From contig CM055901.1 in the NCBI GenBank assembly GCA_029582155.1, forward strand, positions 19,943,597-20,007,596: 64,000 bases of DNA, given 5' to 3'. Positions 33,613-45,485 of the stretch are shown here, in pieces. Each line of letters opens with the position of its first letter. The first letter of the stretch is position 1. The position numbers were made by a program, and so were the translations under genes. The notes under the pieces are model-generated. The model was not told the DNA's origin and made no database searches. It saw only the letters and a program-made list of their open reading frames with translations. The stretch is from Panopea generosa. Lineage: Eukaryota; Mollusca; Bivalvia; Adapedonta; Hiatellidae.

Positions 33613-34528
33613 CATATATAATTGAATCTTCCATCCTTTTTTTTATGATCATTGCATTATCGTTTAGAAATGGTACCTGCAGTATGTAAACTGATCTGAT
33701 CTGGGTCTACATTGTTTACGCATGGTATCGATGATATTAACAGCAAACAAAGAGTAATTATGTTCAAATGAAAAATGAGAATACCTGGACAGTTTTTTTC
33801 CTCTTACATGGCCCTAGTTTTATCGTATTTAGGACCAAACTTGACCCCCACTTCCCTAGAAATACTTTTTTATTACTCTCAGGAGGGATTTTCTGGTTAC
33901 AGAAACCAAGGAAACCTAAATATTAGGCTGATGGCCCTTCTTTTTAACTTGTTATATGTTTACAAGTTTTTCTGCATAACCACAGATACGACAGAACACA
34001 AAAATGCCCCCCTCAGAGGGTCGTGGTCCCATTCTCCCAAAGTGAAGGGAGAGCTGGCTGGCACTTTCACTTCAACCCTTTGAAAAAAACATAATAGTAT
34101 CTAACATAATTAAACTTTTGTATACATAATCATTGTATAATTAATGTAAACCGTTAGTAACAACGCATAGTAAACAATTTATGATAATAATTTTGGGATA
34201 TCAACCATACAATAGATACAAAAATTATTTTTTAAAAAATTATTCATGGAAGCCGGTAAAGAACTATATAAAATGGAGAAAACACATTATGGGGCAGTTA
34301 CCCGTATCAGAATTTATGATAATTTATTTACAAAACATGTATAGATTAGACGTCTTTGCCCTTCTGAAGGAGGCTATTTGAATTACTGTAATAAATCATA
34401 TACTATATATGTACACAAGAAGCCTATCTCTGTTCAATCCAACTTAGTAATTTTGGGGTGTGAAGAAATGCACACTATACAGTTATAAACGTTCAAAATG
34501 TACACACTTTTTTCTCGATTTAAATTTC
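33613..34528. other. Non-coding, nothing recognised
   Basis: Two open frames on + (33775-34083 and 34181-34381) have no domain and lack flanking splice consensus. Confidence 0.4.
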
Positions 34529-34534
34529 TAACCT

Positions 34535-35772
34535 CAGTGTTTTCTCCAGCTTCAATTTTTTGGGGGTCATTGATGACCCACTGACTAAAAATCTAGGGGT
34601 CATTTTTAAAATCTGGGGGTCATCAATTGACTAGTTTTAAACTTAATCAACATAAATAAATGGAGTTAAAAAATACATATTTTACTAAAACAGTTTTACT
34701 TCCTGTTTCACCCAAATTCTTCATCAAAACTGCAACTTAAGATAACAACTTCAAAACAATTTAACTCCAAACGAATGTTTAAATTCTGGCAATAAGTTAC
34801 AACAACTTGAAACTTAGTAGTTGTTTTTATGATTTTGTCCCTTTGGTCGTGAACTTTTCAAATGTTATGGCCACAGCTCAATCACCAAGGCCCCAACTAT
34901 TTTTAATGAAAAACACTGAAATTCTTTCAATATTTTATATTTGCTGAGCTACATATTTAGCATTATACTCTTTGAAAAACAAACTTTGTTTTTGTTTTCT
35001 TTTTTCCAAAAGCATTTCTCTTCAAAGCTAGACTCATTTTAGAGAAATTTTATCTTAAAAAAAATAATATAAAATACATTTTAATGGTAACTTAAAACTT
35101 GAAATTAAGTAATCATTTTTCAAAATAAAATTAATTTCTTTTTTCAACAACCTTTTAATCGTCCGTTACAGAAACATAAACGGCGCCAGGAATAGTGCCG
35201 TAAAACTTGGACCGGCCGATGTTTAAACTGGTATTAAAATGTCGCGCATGCGCGTCTCGATACCTTATAGAAAACAAAATAAAAAGTTTTTCAGATAGAG
35301 TATCGTTCGTATATTTCAAACAACTTTTATGAAAAGTTTCACGCTTCCACATTTCATCTTCGTATACAAACAACCTAAAACTGAGTATATGTCAGTATAT
35401 ATTGTTGCAGGGTACGTTTGTTTTCACAGATGTTGTCTTCAAACTACACTTTTGCTTCGCGGAAAATTATGTATGTGATCATAATCGTCTATGCGATTGC
35501 ATCAATAAAGCGTTCGTAACCAATTAAAGCGTTTATTTAACTTGGTAGAATCGCATGACTGGGATTGCCCTGAATCAGACCACGTGATCTGTCAAATCGG
35601 CTGGCATTGTAAAAATAACTCTGAAACCAGCTTGCCGAAACAAATATGCGTAATTTGAATTTCTGTGTTTTTTAAGGTTGCGTCATAGTGGACGCACTGA
35701 ACAAAGTTGATTGCGTCAGATGAGAATTTATTGCGTCAAAAACGCAAGAAACACGCTCTGGAGAAAACACTG
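34535..35772. mobile_element. 1.24-kb TIR element with perfect 15-bp ends and 6-bp target duplication
   Basis: Left end 'CAGTGTTTTCTCCAG' is the exact complement of the right end 'CTGGAGAAAACACTG'. TAACCT stands immediately outside on both sides (34529-34534 and 35773-35778). Interior has 'GGGGGTCAT' three times near the left end and 'GCGTCA' repeats near the right end, plus a 'GCGCATGCGCG' palindrome shared with 18420. No transposase, so non-autonomous. hAT is the nearest fit by the CAGTG end, although hAT normally makes 8-bp duplications. Confidence 0.85.
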
Positions 35773-35852
35773 TAACCTGTTTTTCAAATCCACAATTTGG
35801 CAATGCTTTGATATAACAGCTTTTTGCCAATTTTGTTTATTTGATTTTATCT

Positions 35853-36100
35853 ATTTTATGCCATCGAAGCTTAACAGATGATCTGTTAATATAACCACTA
35901 TTTCCTGGGATCATGGAAGGGTAACCAGTATTAGACCACACCCATCTCCGCAAATAACTAACTTTGTCACTCGACTCAGTGGTGAGAAACGAATAACAAT
36001 GAGATGCAATGTCACAAGACAGGGATTCGAACTCACGACTGCCCCTTTACCATTGATAGTCAGACGTGCTACTGACACTGCTTACCAGGCCCTGGTGCGA
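35853..36100 (-). mobile_element. SINE family A, full length
   Basis: 'TTTTATGCCATCGAAGC', 'CTGGGATCATGGAAGGGTAA', 'CACACCCATCTCCGCAAATA', 'GGGATTCGAACTCACGACTG' (B box complement) and 'CTACTGACACTGCTTACCAG'. Faces the copy at 36338 head to head. Confidence 0.78.
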
Positions 36101-36337
36101 CTCACTTGCCAATTATGAAATGTTTTCAGACAATCATAATATCAGAACTAACAGGATGTGTTCAAAAACAGTGTTGCCATTTACACTTTGCAGAGTCTCA
36201 CAAAATGTGTCCGTCAAAAGTATCAACTACATATTAGGGATTTTATTTAAAAAAAAAAAAAGAATCTCACACTTTGATTCACATATTTTTAAGACAGAAA
36301 AAGTTATTTTTGGTTTTCTTAACATTAGTTCTTATTA

Positions 36338-36635
36338 AAGCAGCCCAATTAGCTCAGTCTGTAACGTATCTGACTACCAATCAAGGAGTCGCGAGTTTGA
36401 CTCCCCACTTGGCCAGTCTCTGTTATGATTGATATACATCATTGTGTCTCATTATCATTTGTCTCTCACTGCTGATTCAAGTGGGAATGTTATCAGTTTC
36501 TTGCAGAGATGGATGTGTTTGAGTACTGGTTAATCTTCCAAGATCCCAGGAAACAGTGCTTAGGTCAACTGATCATCTGTTAGCCCTCGATGGCATAAAA
36601 CTTATGCTAAATATTCAATCAATCAATCATTAATA
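36338..36635 (+). mobile_element. SINE family A, best-preserved copy
   Basis: Head 'CAATTAGCTCAGTCTGTAAC' (box A) and 'GCGAGTTTGACTCCCC' (B box), body 'TGTCTCATTATCATTTGTC', 'CTTCCAAGATCCCAGGAAAC', 'TGTTAGCCCTCGATGGCATA', tail (CAAT)n. Length about 298 bp. Being closest to a tRNA, this is the reference copy for the family. Confidence 0.85.
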
Positions 36636-37611
36636 AAGCAGACATTACACAAAATTGACATATCATTTACATTTGCTTTTCAAATTATCCATCAATGTAC
36701 TTTCTTATTGTACTGTCTGCCTTAAGCGTTTGATTTTTTTATATTTTTGGTGGGGAGGAGTGGGGGGTCATTTCCATGTGTGTGGGAGTTTTTTTTGCCT
36801 TCTTACTATAATATTATAGTAATTGTCATAAATATTCCAAACCCATTGATGGTAACAGCAGTCTGAACAAATATAGAATCAATTTTTCTAAAAACAAACT
36901 TACCGTTACAAATTAAAGAATCCATGGAAATGAAGACACTCGCATGCACAGAATAATCAATCCAGATATATTTGTTCACTAACAATGTTTAAATCCAAAT
37001 GAATTCTGAAAAATAAAACACAAACAGCATAAATAAATTTTGACACTTTTATGTTAGTATTGGATATATATCCCACTGGTAAACCAGCAATTTTTTCAAA
37101 CCCAACCATAGTATTCAATACCACATGAGACTGGAAATTAGTTTATACACTTTTTTCCGTTAATCTACCATTAAATAAGCTCTACCCTATATCATAAAAA
37201 ATCTAAGCGCCTCTCTTTACCAATGTTCCTTTGTGACTTACGGCTTTGTTGTTACACAGATATTTACACTGTTTTGAATACTGGAAATTTATAAAATTAT
37301 TGTAGCATAATAATCTCATTACATGCCCATTAATTATTACCTTGAATGGCGTAATACTAGCTAGGGATAGGGTAATTTCGATAAAATTGTACCACGATAT
37401 CACCCAACATAAAAGATTTAGCAGGACAATTGTAAGTACATGCTGTGAAAATATCTTTACCTATTCATTACAGGATATAAGCAGAATTAAATACAATACA
37501 TCTAGAGTAGTACACCTATTAGAGTGAAAAAAATGCCATTATTGACCCTTAATCCTGTTATAATTTTTACACATTCTGTAATTGAGTTACTGTGATATTC
37601 AGCACTGCATG
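36636..37611. other. Non-coding, nothing recognised
   Basis: Has a G-rich patch 'GGTGGGGAGGAGTGGGGGG' near 36750. Open frames at 37203-37527 on both strands are unsupported. Confidence 0.4.
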
Positions 37612-37985
37612 CGATGCAATGTGTCCCTCCCATGACTGATGCCATGTCCTCCCCATGACTGATGCCATGTCCCTCCCATGACTGATGTAATGTCCCTCAC
37701 ATGACCCTCCCATAACTGATGCTATGTCCCTCCCATGACTATTGCATGTCCCACCTCTGACCGATGCAATATTCCTCCTATGACCGATACATCCTTACCA
37801 TGACCAATGCCATGTCCCTCGCATGACCAATGCAATGTTCCTCGCATGACTGATGCATTCCAACCATGAACAATGCAATGTCCCTCGCATGACTGATGCA
37901 TTCCAACCATGACCAATGCCATGTCCCTGGCATGACCAATACAATGTCCTTCGCATGACTGATGCATCCCTACCATGACCAATTT
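37612..37985. repeat. ~24-bp minisatellite
   Basis: Repeats of 'CATGACTGATGC' and 'CATGTCCCTC' with unit length drifting between about 22 and 26 bp, roughly 15 copies. Right-hand copies gain 'CATTCCAACCATGACCAATG'. The 86-codon minus-strand frame is a product of the repeat. Confidence 0.85.
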
Positions 37986-40663
37986 TTTCTGTTATAATGG
38001 TCTATTGCATCTTTAAGTGCTTTAACAGTGAATCAATGACGGATGATTGGGACATGCTGAATGTTTTTAGAACACTAAAATTTAGACACCAAGATAAACA
38101 GGACCTTCTAGGGTTAAAATACCCACACCCAAGGCATGTTATATTCAATGAAGTTTCTCGCCAAAGCATATGACTCAACTTTCAGATTAAACAAATATTG
38201 GCATTCTGGGCTCACTCTTTCAGATCCACAAGCATCAGTAACACAAATAGCCACTTCTGTACAATATCAACACTTGGACGTTTACTACGAGAGAGTGATG
38301 AGCACATAAAACTAAACATAACCATTTCCGCACCCCATACAATGTCACAATGTCGACTCCATACTGGCAATGTGTCAATAGAGACCCCACATAATTATCA
38401 TGTCGGCCACGATCTTCCAGTGAAATGGCCCTCATTGTGTAACATCGGCAAATAAACCCAAACAATTCCGTTCAAAGTTTTGTTTATTGTACACGAGTAA
38501 CACCCCAGGAGCCTCCTATATAGCTTTTATACTATACAAATTGCATTTTTTTTTTCACAATTTCACATAATATTAATTTTAAAGTTTATCAAATTTTAAA
38601 AGTTATTCACATAATTTGAGGAAATGCATTATGTAGTATAATCCAGCTTCATTCAAATTTTGTAAGCGTGAAAATGTAATTTATAAAATTTACAAAAGCC
38701 AAAGTAAGATCTAGTTTTAGTCGTCACATTGGAATATAAATTTATAACATTGTATTAGAGAACATAGTAAATTTCATGAAAATTTATCCTTCAATATTAA
38801 TATATTAATAAAAAATATATATGAAAGTACTTTCAACATTAGTCAATTCACACTACAATCTGATGAAACCACGGCTACCAAAAATATGATCCTCATTAAA
38901 ATAAACTAGGTTGAAGAAGTACATTTTTGCTTCTAATTTGAGTAACAATAAGTACATGTGATGGCTATCGACCAATGAAAAACAATGGGATGTATTGTTA
39001 GGCAATCTAACATATTCACAGCAAGATATGGCAGTATGTGAGGATGATGTAACAAAGATGGTTAGCGATGAATTCCTCCAATGGCAAGGAAACTTGTAAA
39101 CCATATCTTCTGACTTCTGTTTCACCAACATTTTTTACTCAATCTTACTGGTTATTTATTTATAATATAATAAATATCAATGAAACAATGTGCAGAATTA
39201 CTGGAACCTGTCTAAATTCATGATCACCTAGCTGCTTTTGTTTTTAGATTTAAATTTTAAGTATCAAAGTTTATGTTGGTGAAACAAGAGCCCTGTATAT
39301 GATCAAAATTCTGTGTTTGAACACTACCACAAGTAGCAGAATTCTGTTTACCAACATATTTATGTATGTACTTAAATACTTAAAGAAATTAAATCTAAGA
39401 CAAACAACCAGGAGATCATGATCAAAAATTGATTTTAAACTGGTTCCACTTTAACTGCATATGCTTTCATTGTTATCGATCATATAATAGACAAATAACC
39501 AGTCAAAACTGAGTTTTAAGTTTTAAGTATTTAAGTAAAACTAAAGAAAGTGTTGGTGAAACAGAAGCAAGGACAAATAATTCATAGAACTTTACATGCA
39601 AGTTAATTTGCATTCATTTCGATCAACTACTTCCTGAGCTGGATTGATTTCCAATTTAATAAGGACATGAAAATTGCCTCTCACTGTACATTTTTTGTTT
39701 GTCTGATTGATTTGACAATGTTTATTACTGCACAACATCTTTACAGGTACTAAAACAGGAATAATCTCCGGGCAAACTCATAGTCTGAATAAAATCAATT
39801 CAGATGAACCAGGCAACAAACAATCAAGGAAACCCTTGGTGGTCGATAATTCTGTCGCCCGATTTACAATTACAAAAATTCTATCAATTAGGTCCAGTTA
39901 AAAGATGTCAATATTCTAAATAGATTTTTTGTACAAACCCATACTGGAGCAACTGTTGACAAATCTAATCAATTGATTTCTTTGTACATGTTTTTCAAGC
40001 TATATTTTACGATCTGAATGGTTTACGTGACATGTTTGTTATTTATAATATTCAACATCAAGAGCACCACAAGTGGGTGCAGACGCTCATCTTTTTTCCA
40101 AATCTTGTCGTTCAAAGTCAGTTATGTAAACATTTTGAACATGATGGTGATTACTTTACAAAATCAATACTATTACTGAAAAATAAAATAGATTTCCAAA
40201 ATTAAATCAAACCCAAGCTAAACAAAAAATTTTAACCTAAGGTTTTATAACCCAAAGTATGGAAATTTAGGCAAGTTAGCTATTTACATGTACATTGTTT
40301 CTTTGACACAAAATGAATGTGGTGATGGAAGTTTAGTAATTATAACACAGGTAGTTTGTTCAGAAACAGAGGAAAAGCTTAGCTACATAAAACTTCCAAC
40401 AGGCAGGCGATGATGACAACGACAATGACAATAACGATTCCAGGGTCATGACAATACCTCTTTGACAAGCTAATAATTACCAAGTTACTTTATTTTACTG
40501 TTAAAGGTCAATAATTTGTCACTACAAACTAAATTTGGGTTCATCTTTAACAACAATACCAAATTCTTCAAAAGGAACACTCAGTAATACTAATAAATAT
40601 TCACTTTTCTCATAAAAGCATATAAAATGAGTTTTGCCTGTGGCAGGTCATGATGCCTAAATA
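37986..40663. other. Mostly non-coding; one weak open region at 38198-38465
   Basis: 38198-38455 (+) is open for 85 codons and less A+T-rich than its surroundings, but no domain is recognisable and both strands are open. 'TGTTGGTGAAACA'-like words near 39120, 39275 and 39550 and 'TTTAAGTAAAACT' words (also at 47870-47910) point to an old dispersed repeat. Nothing else stands out. Confidence 0.35.
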
Positions 40664-40848
40664 CAGACAAATCTGTGTAAGCGGTCACCTTTTAGGACTT
40701 ATTAAGCAGCAACTTGTCATAAGCAGCCACATTTGCTATTTCCCATTTCTATGCTTTCAAAGCAAACTAGCCTGTATAAAGTAACAACCTGTCTTAAAAG
40801 GTCATTTTGCTCCCTCCCTTGCCTGGTTGTTAAAGACAGGTTTGACTG
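40664..40848 (+). mobile_element. MITE family with 'CAG..CCTGT' ends, copy 2
   Basis: Flanked by TA on both sides. Ends 'CAGACAAATCTGTGTAAGCG' and 'AAAGACAGGTTTGACTG'. Colinear with 9771-9946, including 'AAGCAGCCACATTTGCTATT'. Confidence 0.75.
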
Positions 40849-41098
40849 TACCTTAATATTTAATCAGACACTTTATTTTGGAATGGGTGTGCATTTTCCA
40901 AGGGTTGTACAATAGTTTCCGAGGATTATAATAAAAAAAACACATAGAATGTCCGAATTCTCTACCTCATTTACAAAGATTTCCGTAGTTTTTTAACCAA
41001 TTTCCACAGATTTTATCATGTTCACCTTGTACAAATTAATGTCCATTTAGGTTTTATTCCAAATCTCAGAATTTTGTAGAGAAAACAGTAATGTACTT

Positions 41099-41101
<3 letters not shown>

Positions 41102-41138
<37 letters not shown>
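41102..41138. repeat. (TA)n microsatellite
   Basis: About 18 uninterrupted AT dinucleotides. Confidence 0.95.
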
Positions 41139-41140
<2 letters not shown>

Positions 41141-41939
41141 GATGATATGCTTACATTATACAGACATGCTTACATCTACCAGATTGAAACAACAAACAAA
41201 AAATGTATCCACTATCTCATAATCAAGAATATTTTAAGTATTTCATAACATTAATGTGTTCTTTCTAGAAAAAAACATGACCATATACATACAATTGTAT
41301 TTTCAAAGATGGTTGTCTAATAGTAATAATCAAATTTTCAAGTCCATCTAATCAATCTGAAATCAGACCCTACCCTATCTGGGTCACCTACTTTAAATTG
41401 ACACCTCAAAAACAGATTGGCTGCTTTGTTTAAAAATTGTTTTGTTCCCCATTATCAGAGACATTCTGTCAAATATCACAAATTCTTTCTGCGATTATTC
41501 CACAAATATAAACAAAGAACAACGATACCTTAGCCATCCAATATCATACATACGCCATAATTCAAATTTCAGCTGATTTGATCGTGTTCCAAAATAATAA
41601 AATACTTATACATAGAGCCTGGAATACAATACTTATGAATATTTATAACCAATATTGTTCGTATTTCACAGATAAAACTTTATAAAAACCAGCGTACAAA
41701 CTTATTGGCAACCTTTGATAAGGTGGATAATATATAAGGTAGCGTATGTACAGAAATATTACACAAGCATAATTATAAACTTGTTTTATATTGACCACAT
41801 TATTATTAATTTTGTTGGCACCATTACAGTTAACTGACTCAAATTAGGTTGCAGCAAAGTGGTACATTTCAACTATAATTAAGTTCCAATTTATTTTACC
41901 TCTTTTGCAAAATAATCTCATTTCTTTTCGAGTCTCTTT
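41139..41939. other. Non-coding, nothing recognised
   Basis: A+T-rich; no exon, TIR or array noticed. Confidence 0.4.
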
Positions 41940-42065
41940 AAAGGTTGATTCTGAGGAACCAGTTCTTGGTATTGTTTTATTTAGAGGTCATGACACCGAT
42001 CCTGGGATCAAACCTGCAACCTCTGACATGAAATGCCATTGCCCTCTATTTCACCATCAATAGTA
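41940..42065 (-). mobile_element. SINE family D fragment (weak)
   Basis: 'CCTGGGATCAAACCTGCAAC' resembles the B-box complement of 21120-21285 and is followed by 'CTCTGACATGAAATGCCA'. Box A is lost. Confidence 0.4.
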
Positions 42066-42217
42066 TACATGTATATAATGAATTCGATGACTTGCACGTA
42101 AAAATTCTTTTATTAGTTATATATTAAATGTGGTTAATAGAGGGCCACATGGAAGATTAGTTTTTAACTAAATGATTGTGCTTTACCCTTTTTATATAAA
42201 GTCTCTTATCTTATCCT

Positions 42218-42640
42218 ATCTTAACTTAGTGATCTTGAGATGGCACCTTAGACCAGTTTGCCACAAAGGATCCCCTTGAACATTTAAGCTGTTACATTAC
42301 AGTACAGCAACAGGTTTTTGTAAAGGAACACCTTAAATGAATATACATGTGTACACACACAGGGCTTGAAATATCTGATGAAAGCTACTCATTGTCACTT
42401 TCTAATATTTTTAACTGAATGCCTAAAATCAAAGAAATATTAAGGTCAGTTTCTTAAATCTTACTCATCCTGACCAAATTTTCACTCGTCATGGCGACAA
42501 CGAGTGGAATTTTTCAAGCCCTGACACATACATACCGGTATATATGAATCTGAATAGAACCACCATTACTCCACGACACAACTTTCGTACTCAAAATTTG
42601 GAGCATGCTAAGCTTGAACCTATTTCTTCATAGATATCTG
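42218..42640 (-). mobile_element. SINE B remnants around an inserted MITE
   Basis: 42218-42285 has the head complement 'GTGATCTTGAGATGGCACCT'. 42315-42355 'AAAGGAACACCTTAAATGAA' and 42540-42640 'GAATCTGAATAGAACCACCA' look like the two halves of a SINE B body, with the 164-bp element at 42360 between them. Confidence 0.5.
42360..42523. mobile_element. 164-bp MITE with 'CAGGGCTTGAAA' ends
   Basis: Left 'CAGGGCTTGAAAT' and right 'ATTTTTCAAGCCCTG' are inverted repeats, typical of a hAT-like MITE. Flanks 'TACACACA' and 'ACACATAC' are only loosely similar because the site is AC-rich. Internal 'GCTACTCATTG' and 'ACGAGTGG' are degenerate. Confidence 0.75.
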
Positions 42641-43358
42641 GTCATAAATGAAAATTAAGGGCCACAAACCAATATACAGAAAATTCAGCTGGTGTCATGT
42701 CACTCAGAAGTTAGCTGGTTATTGTGCAAATCATTAAAAAAAACTTACACTTAATTACTATTGCATTATTAAAATCATCAAATACTTGATATGTCATGTG
42801 ACCCTTGTGTTGCCCTATAAATTATAATTGATGGGTAAGAATAATAAATTACCTGTAAACCAATTAAGTAAAGCATCAAGAGTGGATACAGAGTTTAAGT
42901 TAGGGGGTGGAATGGGGGAAGCAAATTCTTTACAACATAAGTAAAATATGGTTGGATGATATAAACAATTTTAGGAGTGCAGAGTCATGAAGATCATGCT
43001 TTTTTTAGCAGCCCATACACCCATCACCCACATCTAAATCTGCACCTGAACTTGAGACATAATGCAGCCTGAATACCATTAATGAGTTTTGTCAAATTAA
43101 TTCCCTGTTCTTGGATGTATTTTTGCATCAAATTTACATTAAAGTGTAGTTTTATCATTATTTATAAATTTGAAATATTTTCAGAAATGTAGTGCAACAG
43201 GAGATCTGTAAAACAACAATTATTTAATAAGTATAAATGAATACAATTGTGTTGGTTTCTAATGGTTAATCTAATATATATATGTTTAGGTATGCCAACA
43301 TAATATCATTTCATTAATTTGATTACAATGTAAGCATATAGATTCCAAAATCATCACA
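42641..43358. other. Non-coding, nothing recognised
   Basis: No supported feature. Confidence 0.4.
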
Positions 43359-43539
43359 TTGTCAAACCTGTCTTAAGCAGCCAGTCAAAGGAAGGAGCAA
43401 AAGTGACCCTTAAAGACAGACTGTTGCTTAATACAGGTTAACTTGCTCTGAAAACATATAAATGGGAAATGCTAGTAAATGTGGCTGCTAAGATAAGTGG
43501 CTGCTAAATAGAGGTGGCCGCTTACACAGGTTTGACTGT
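43359..43539 (-). mobile_element. MITE family with 'CAG..CCTGT' ends, copy 3
   Basis: Reverse complement of the elements at 9771 and 40664: 'TCAAACCTGTCTTAAGCAGC' at the left, 'AAATGTGGCTGCTAAGATAA' inside, 'TTACACAGGTTTGACTG' at the right. Confidence 0.7.
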
Positions 43540-45110
43540 TTATAATATATATATACATGTATTAAAGCTATAAGCAACTTTCAGAACATTTAAGCAAGGG
43601 GATGTATTGACTGGGCATGCTAGAGGTCGGGGTCACGGTTCAATCTAAGACATGAACAGATAGTCTCTCAAAAACGACACCCAGTAAAGCAGATTCCAGA
43701 CTCACTCCCCATGTATAACAAATTAAAGTTCACATACCAGTTGATAAAACAACACGCTTCATGTAAACAAATGAATATGCAGTATGAACCAGAATGCTTA
43801 TATCTCTTTAATTTTGAACGATTATATATAATTCTTGATTTTAACCCAACTATCGTCAGGAGTGCCATACTTATATAGTGAAAGAAAGTGAGCAATAATC
43901 TCTATTTCGGTGACATATACATATTAACGCCACTACGAATTAGCTTAACACAAGGTTTTCATTTCTTTATCAGTTTAAAAGTGCCACTGTTTGAAATTAG
44001 AACTTAATATATGGCACAATAATACAGCCATTCTTATCTATGCATATACTGCATAGATCTATAATTATCAGAAATACTGAAATTAGGCGAGTTTTTTGTT
44101 TCATATTAATTGCTAATTGCAAAGTGTACGTATTTAGCGTCTTACCGCTTGTCACTGATGATTTAGGAGATACAAAAGTCATGACAAGGTGAACGTTGCA
44201 TTTGACCAGAGCCAGTTAAACTGTAGCCAAGACCATGTTTGGAAATATTTGTCAAAGAGAACAAAATACAAGATCAGATAAAGCGCTCACTTGAAAAGAA
44301 TTACGGCTTTGAACGAAAACTTGACACTTGTGCGGCTTATTGTCTTTCTGCCTCAACACATCGGCACATTGTCACATTAAATTACAACGCTTATTAACTA
44401 GTATAGTTCGTTAAAAAAAAAAAAAAGAGTCTATTAATTAAATTCCTAGTTCTTAGATACTGATCAAAGATAAAGATCTTCATTGTGGTGTATACATATA
44501 GTAAATATACATTAACATATCACACTGTTCTTTCTCTCATAAAAACACATTAAAAGGTCAATCAGTATTGGAAATAGTTTTTTGCGAACAACAAGAAAAA
44601 CATGGAAGTAATCTTAAGTAACTATGATAAACAATAGGATATATGCTATGTTGGAACACGTAGATGTCTGGGCTGATATTGTGATAATAACTGATGTATT
44701 AAAGTGATAAATTTATACATTGGTTATGGCATTTTGTCAGATATGTCAGTACTTTTAGAGCTTCCTAATTTCTCCAGCACACATACAGCCTGGTTATTTG
44801 AACATAAGGTGTGAATGGGCAGCTTTTTTTTTATTATTTTGATATTTAGCTTGCGTCTGACAAGACGTAAAAAGTAGTTATAATCAAACATCTCCTTTAG
44901 AGACGTGCAATATGTCACACTAACCGGCACACTGATAAATTATGTATGTAGGCAATTTTTACGAAACATTATTTATTTTACATTGATTGGGAAACAAACT
45001 CTTTATATATCTGAAAATATCGAAAAAATCGGAAATTCTGTTGTGATTTCAATTATCTCCCTTTATATATCTATATATAGAAATAATCTATATATATTGA
45101 AACAAATCAT
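43540..45110. other. Non-coding, nothing firmly recognised
   Basis: A possible B-box 'GGTCACGGTTCAATC' lies near 43633. Several short open frames on both strands lack any support. An A run stands near 44413. Confidence 0.4.
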
Positions 45111-45302
45111 TCATGATGGATTGGATGAAAATGTTACTTCACTGGCGGTAATTGCGTGCTTGATGCGGGAGGACATCAAGGATTCCACGTCTGCTTGGGT
45201 GCTAACTGAAAGTCCTGTCTGCCTGAGTATTTGGATGGGATTTTGAAATACAGTAAGATGGGAGATGCTTCCATCCTTACAGATCCGACATCTACTACAA
45301 GA
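45111..45302 (-). CDS. Candidate last coding exon, function unknown
   Basis: On the minus strand an open frame of 63 codons ends in TGA at 45111-45113. It contains SCSRCRICKDGSISH, FQNPIQILRQTGLSVST and QADVESLMSSRIKHA. Codon choice is mixed at third positions and the residue mix (Q, E, K, S, hydrophobic heptad-like spacing) looks like real protein, unlike the A+T-rich open frames around it. An AG acceptor at 45303-45304 would start the exon; the pyrimidine tract is weak. The two close cysteine pairs (C-x2-C-x2-C) could bind zinc but no family is recognised. The plus-strand frame covering the same bases (44905-45246) is A+T-driven over most of its length. It could also be a fragment of a transposon gene. 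Confidence 0.35.
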   Translation of the reverse strand, partial: SCSRCRICKDGSISHLTVFQNPIQILRQTGLSVSTQADVESLMSSRIKHAITASEVTFSSNPS

Positions 45303-45424
45303 CTACACATGTACATATGTTAATAATGTATCCCACATATTTCACATAGATTTTCTTTTGTTGAGATCGGGTTTAAACTAATTTCCAAAATGGTAACCAG
45401 TTTTTTATTATTTGGGGTTATTTG

Positions 45425-45480
45425 CGCAGAAACACCATCCTTCCCTCAAGAAACTGGTAAACTTTTTCACATAAAGTTTA
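45425..45480 (-). mobile_element. SINE family B fragment at the edge of a minisatellite
   Basis: 'GAAACACCATCCTTCCCTCA' and 'GGTAAACTTTTTCACATAAA' correspond to the SINE B body (compare 26915-26970). It stops where the 23-bp array begins. Confidence 0.55.
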
Positions 45481-45485
45481 TAAAA

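Noticed and set aside
36338-36415. Functional tRNA gene
   Set aside because: Boxes A and B are present but the arms do not pair well, and the sequence continues into a repeated SINE body.
37722-37982. 86-codon minus-strand frame with a GHGIGHG-like repeat
   Set aside because: Derived from the ~24-bp minisatellite.
44905-45246. 113-codon plus-strand open frame
   Set aside because: Left two thirds is Ile/Tyr/Asn-rich A+T sequence; its right third is the complement of the better minus-strand exon candidate.
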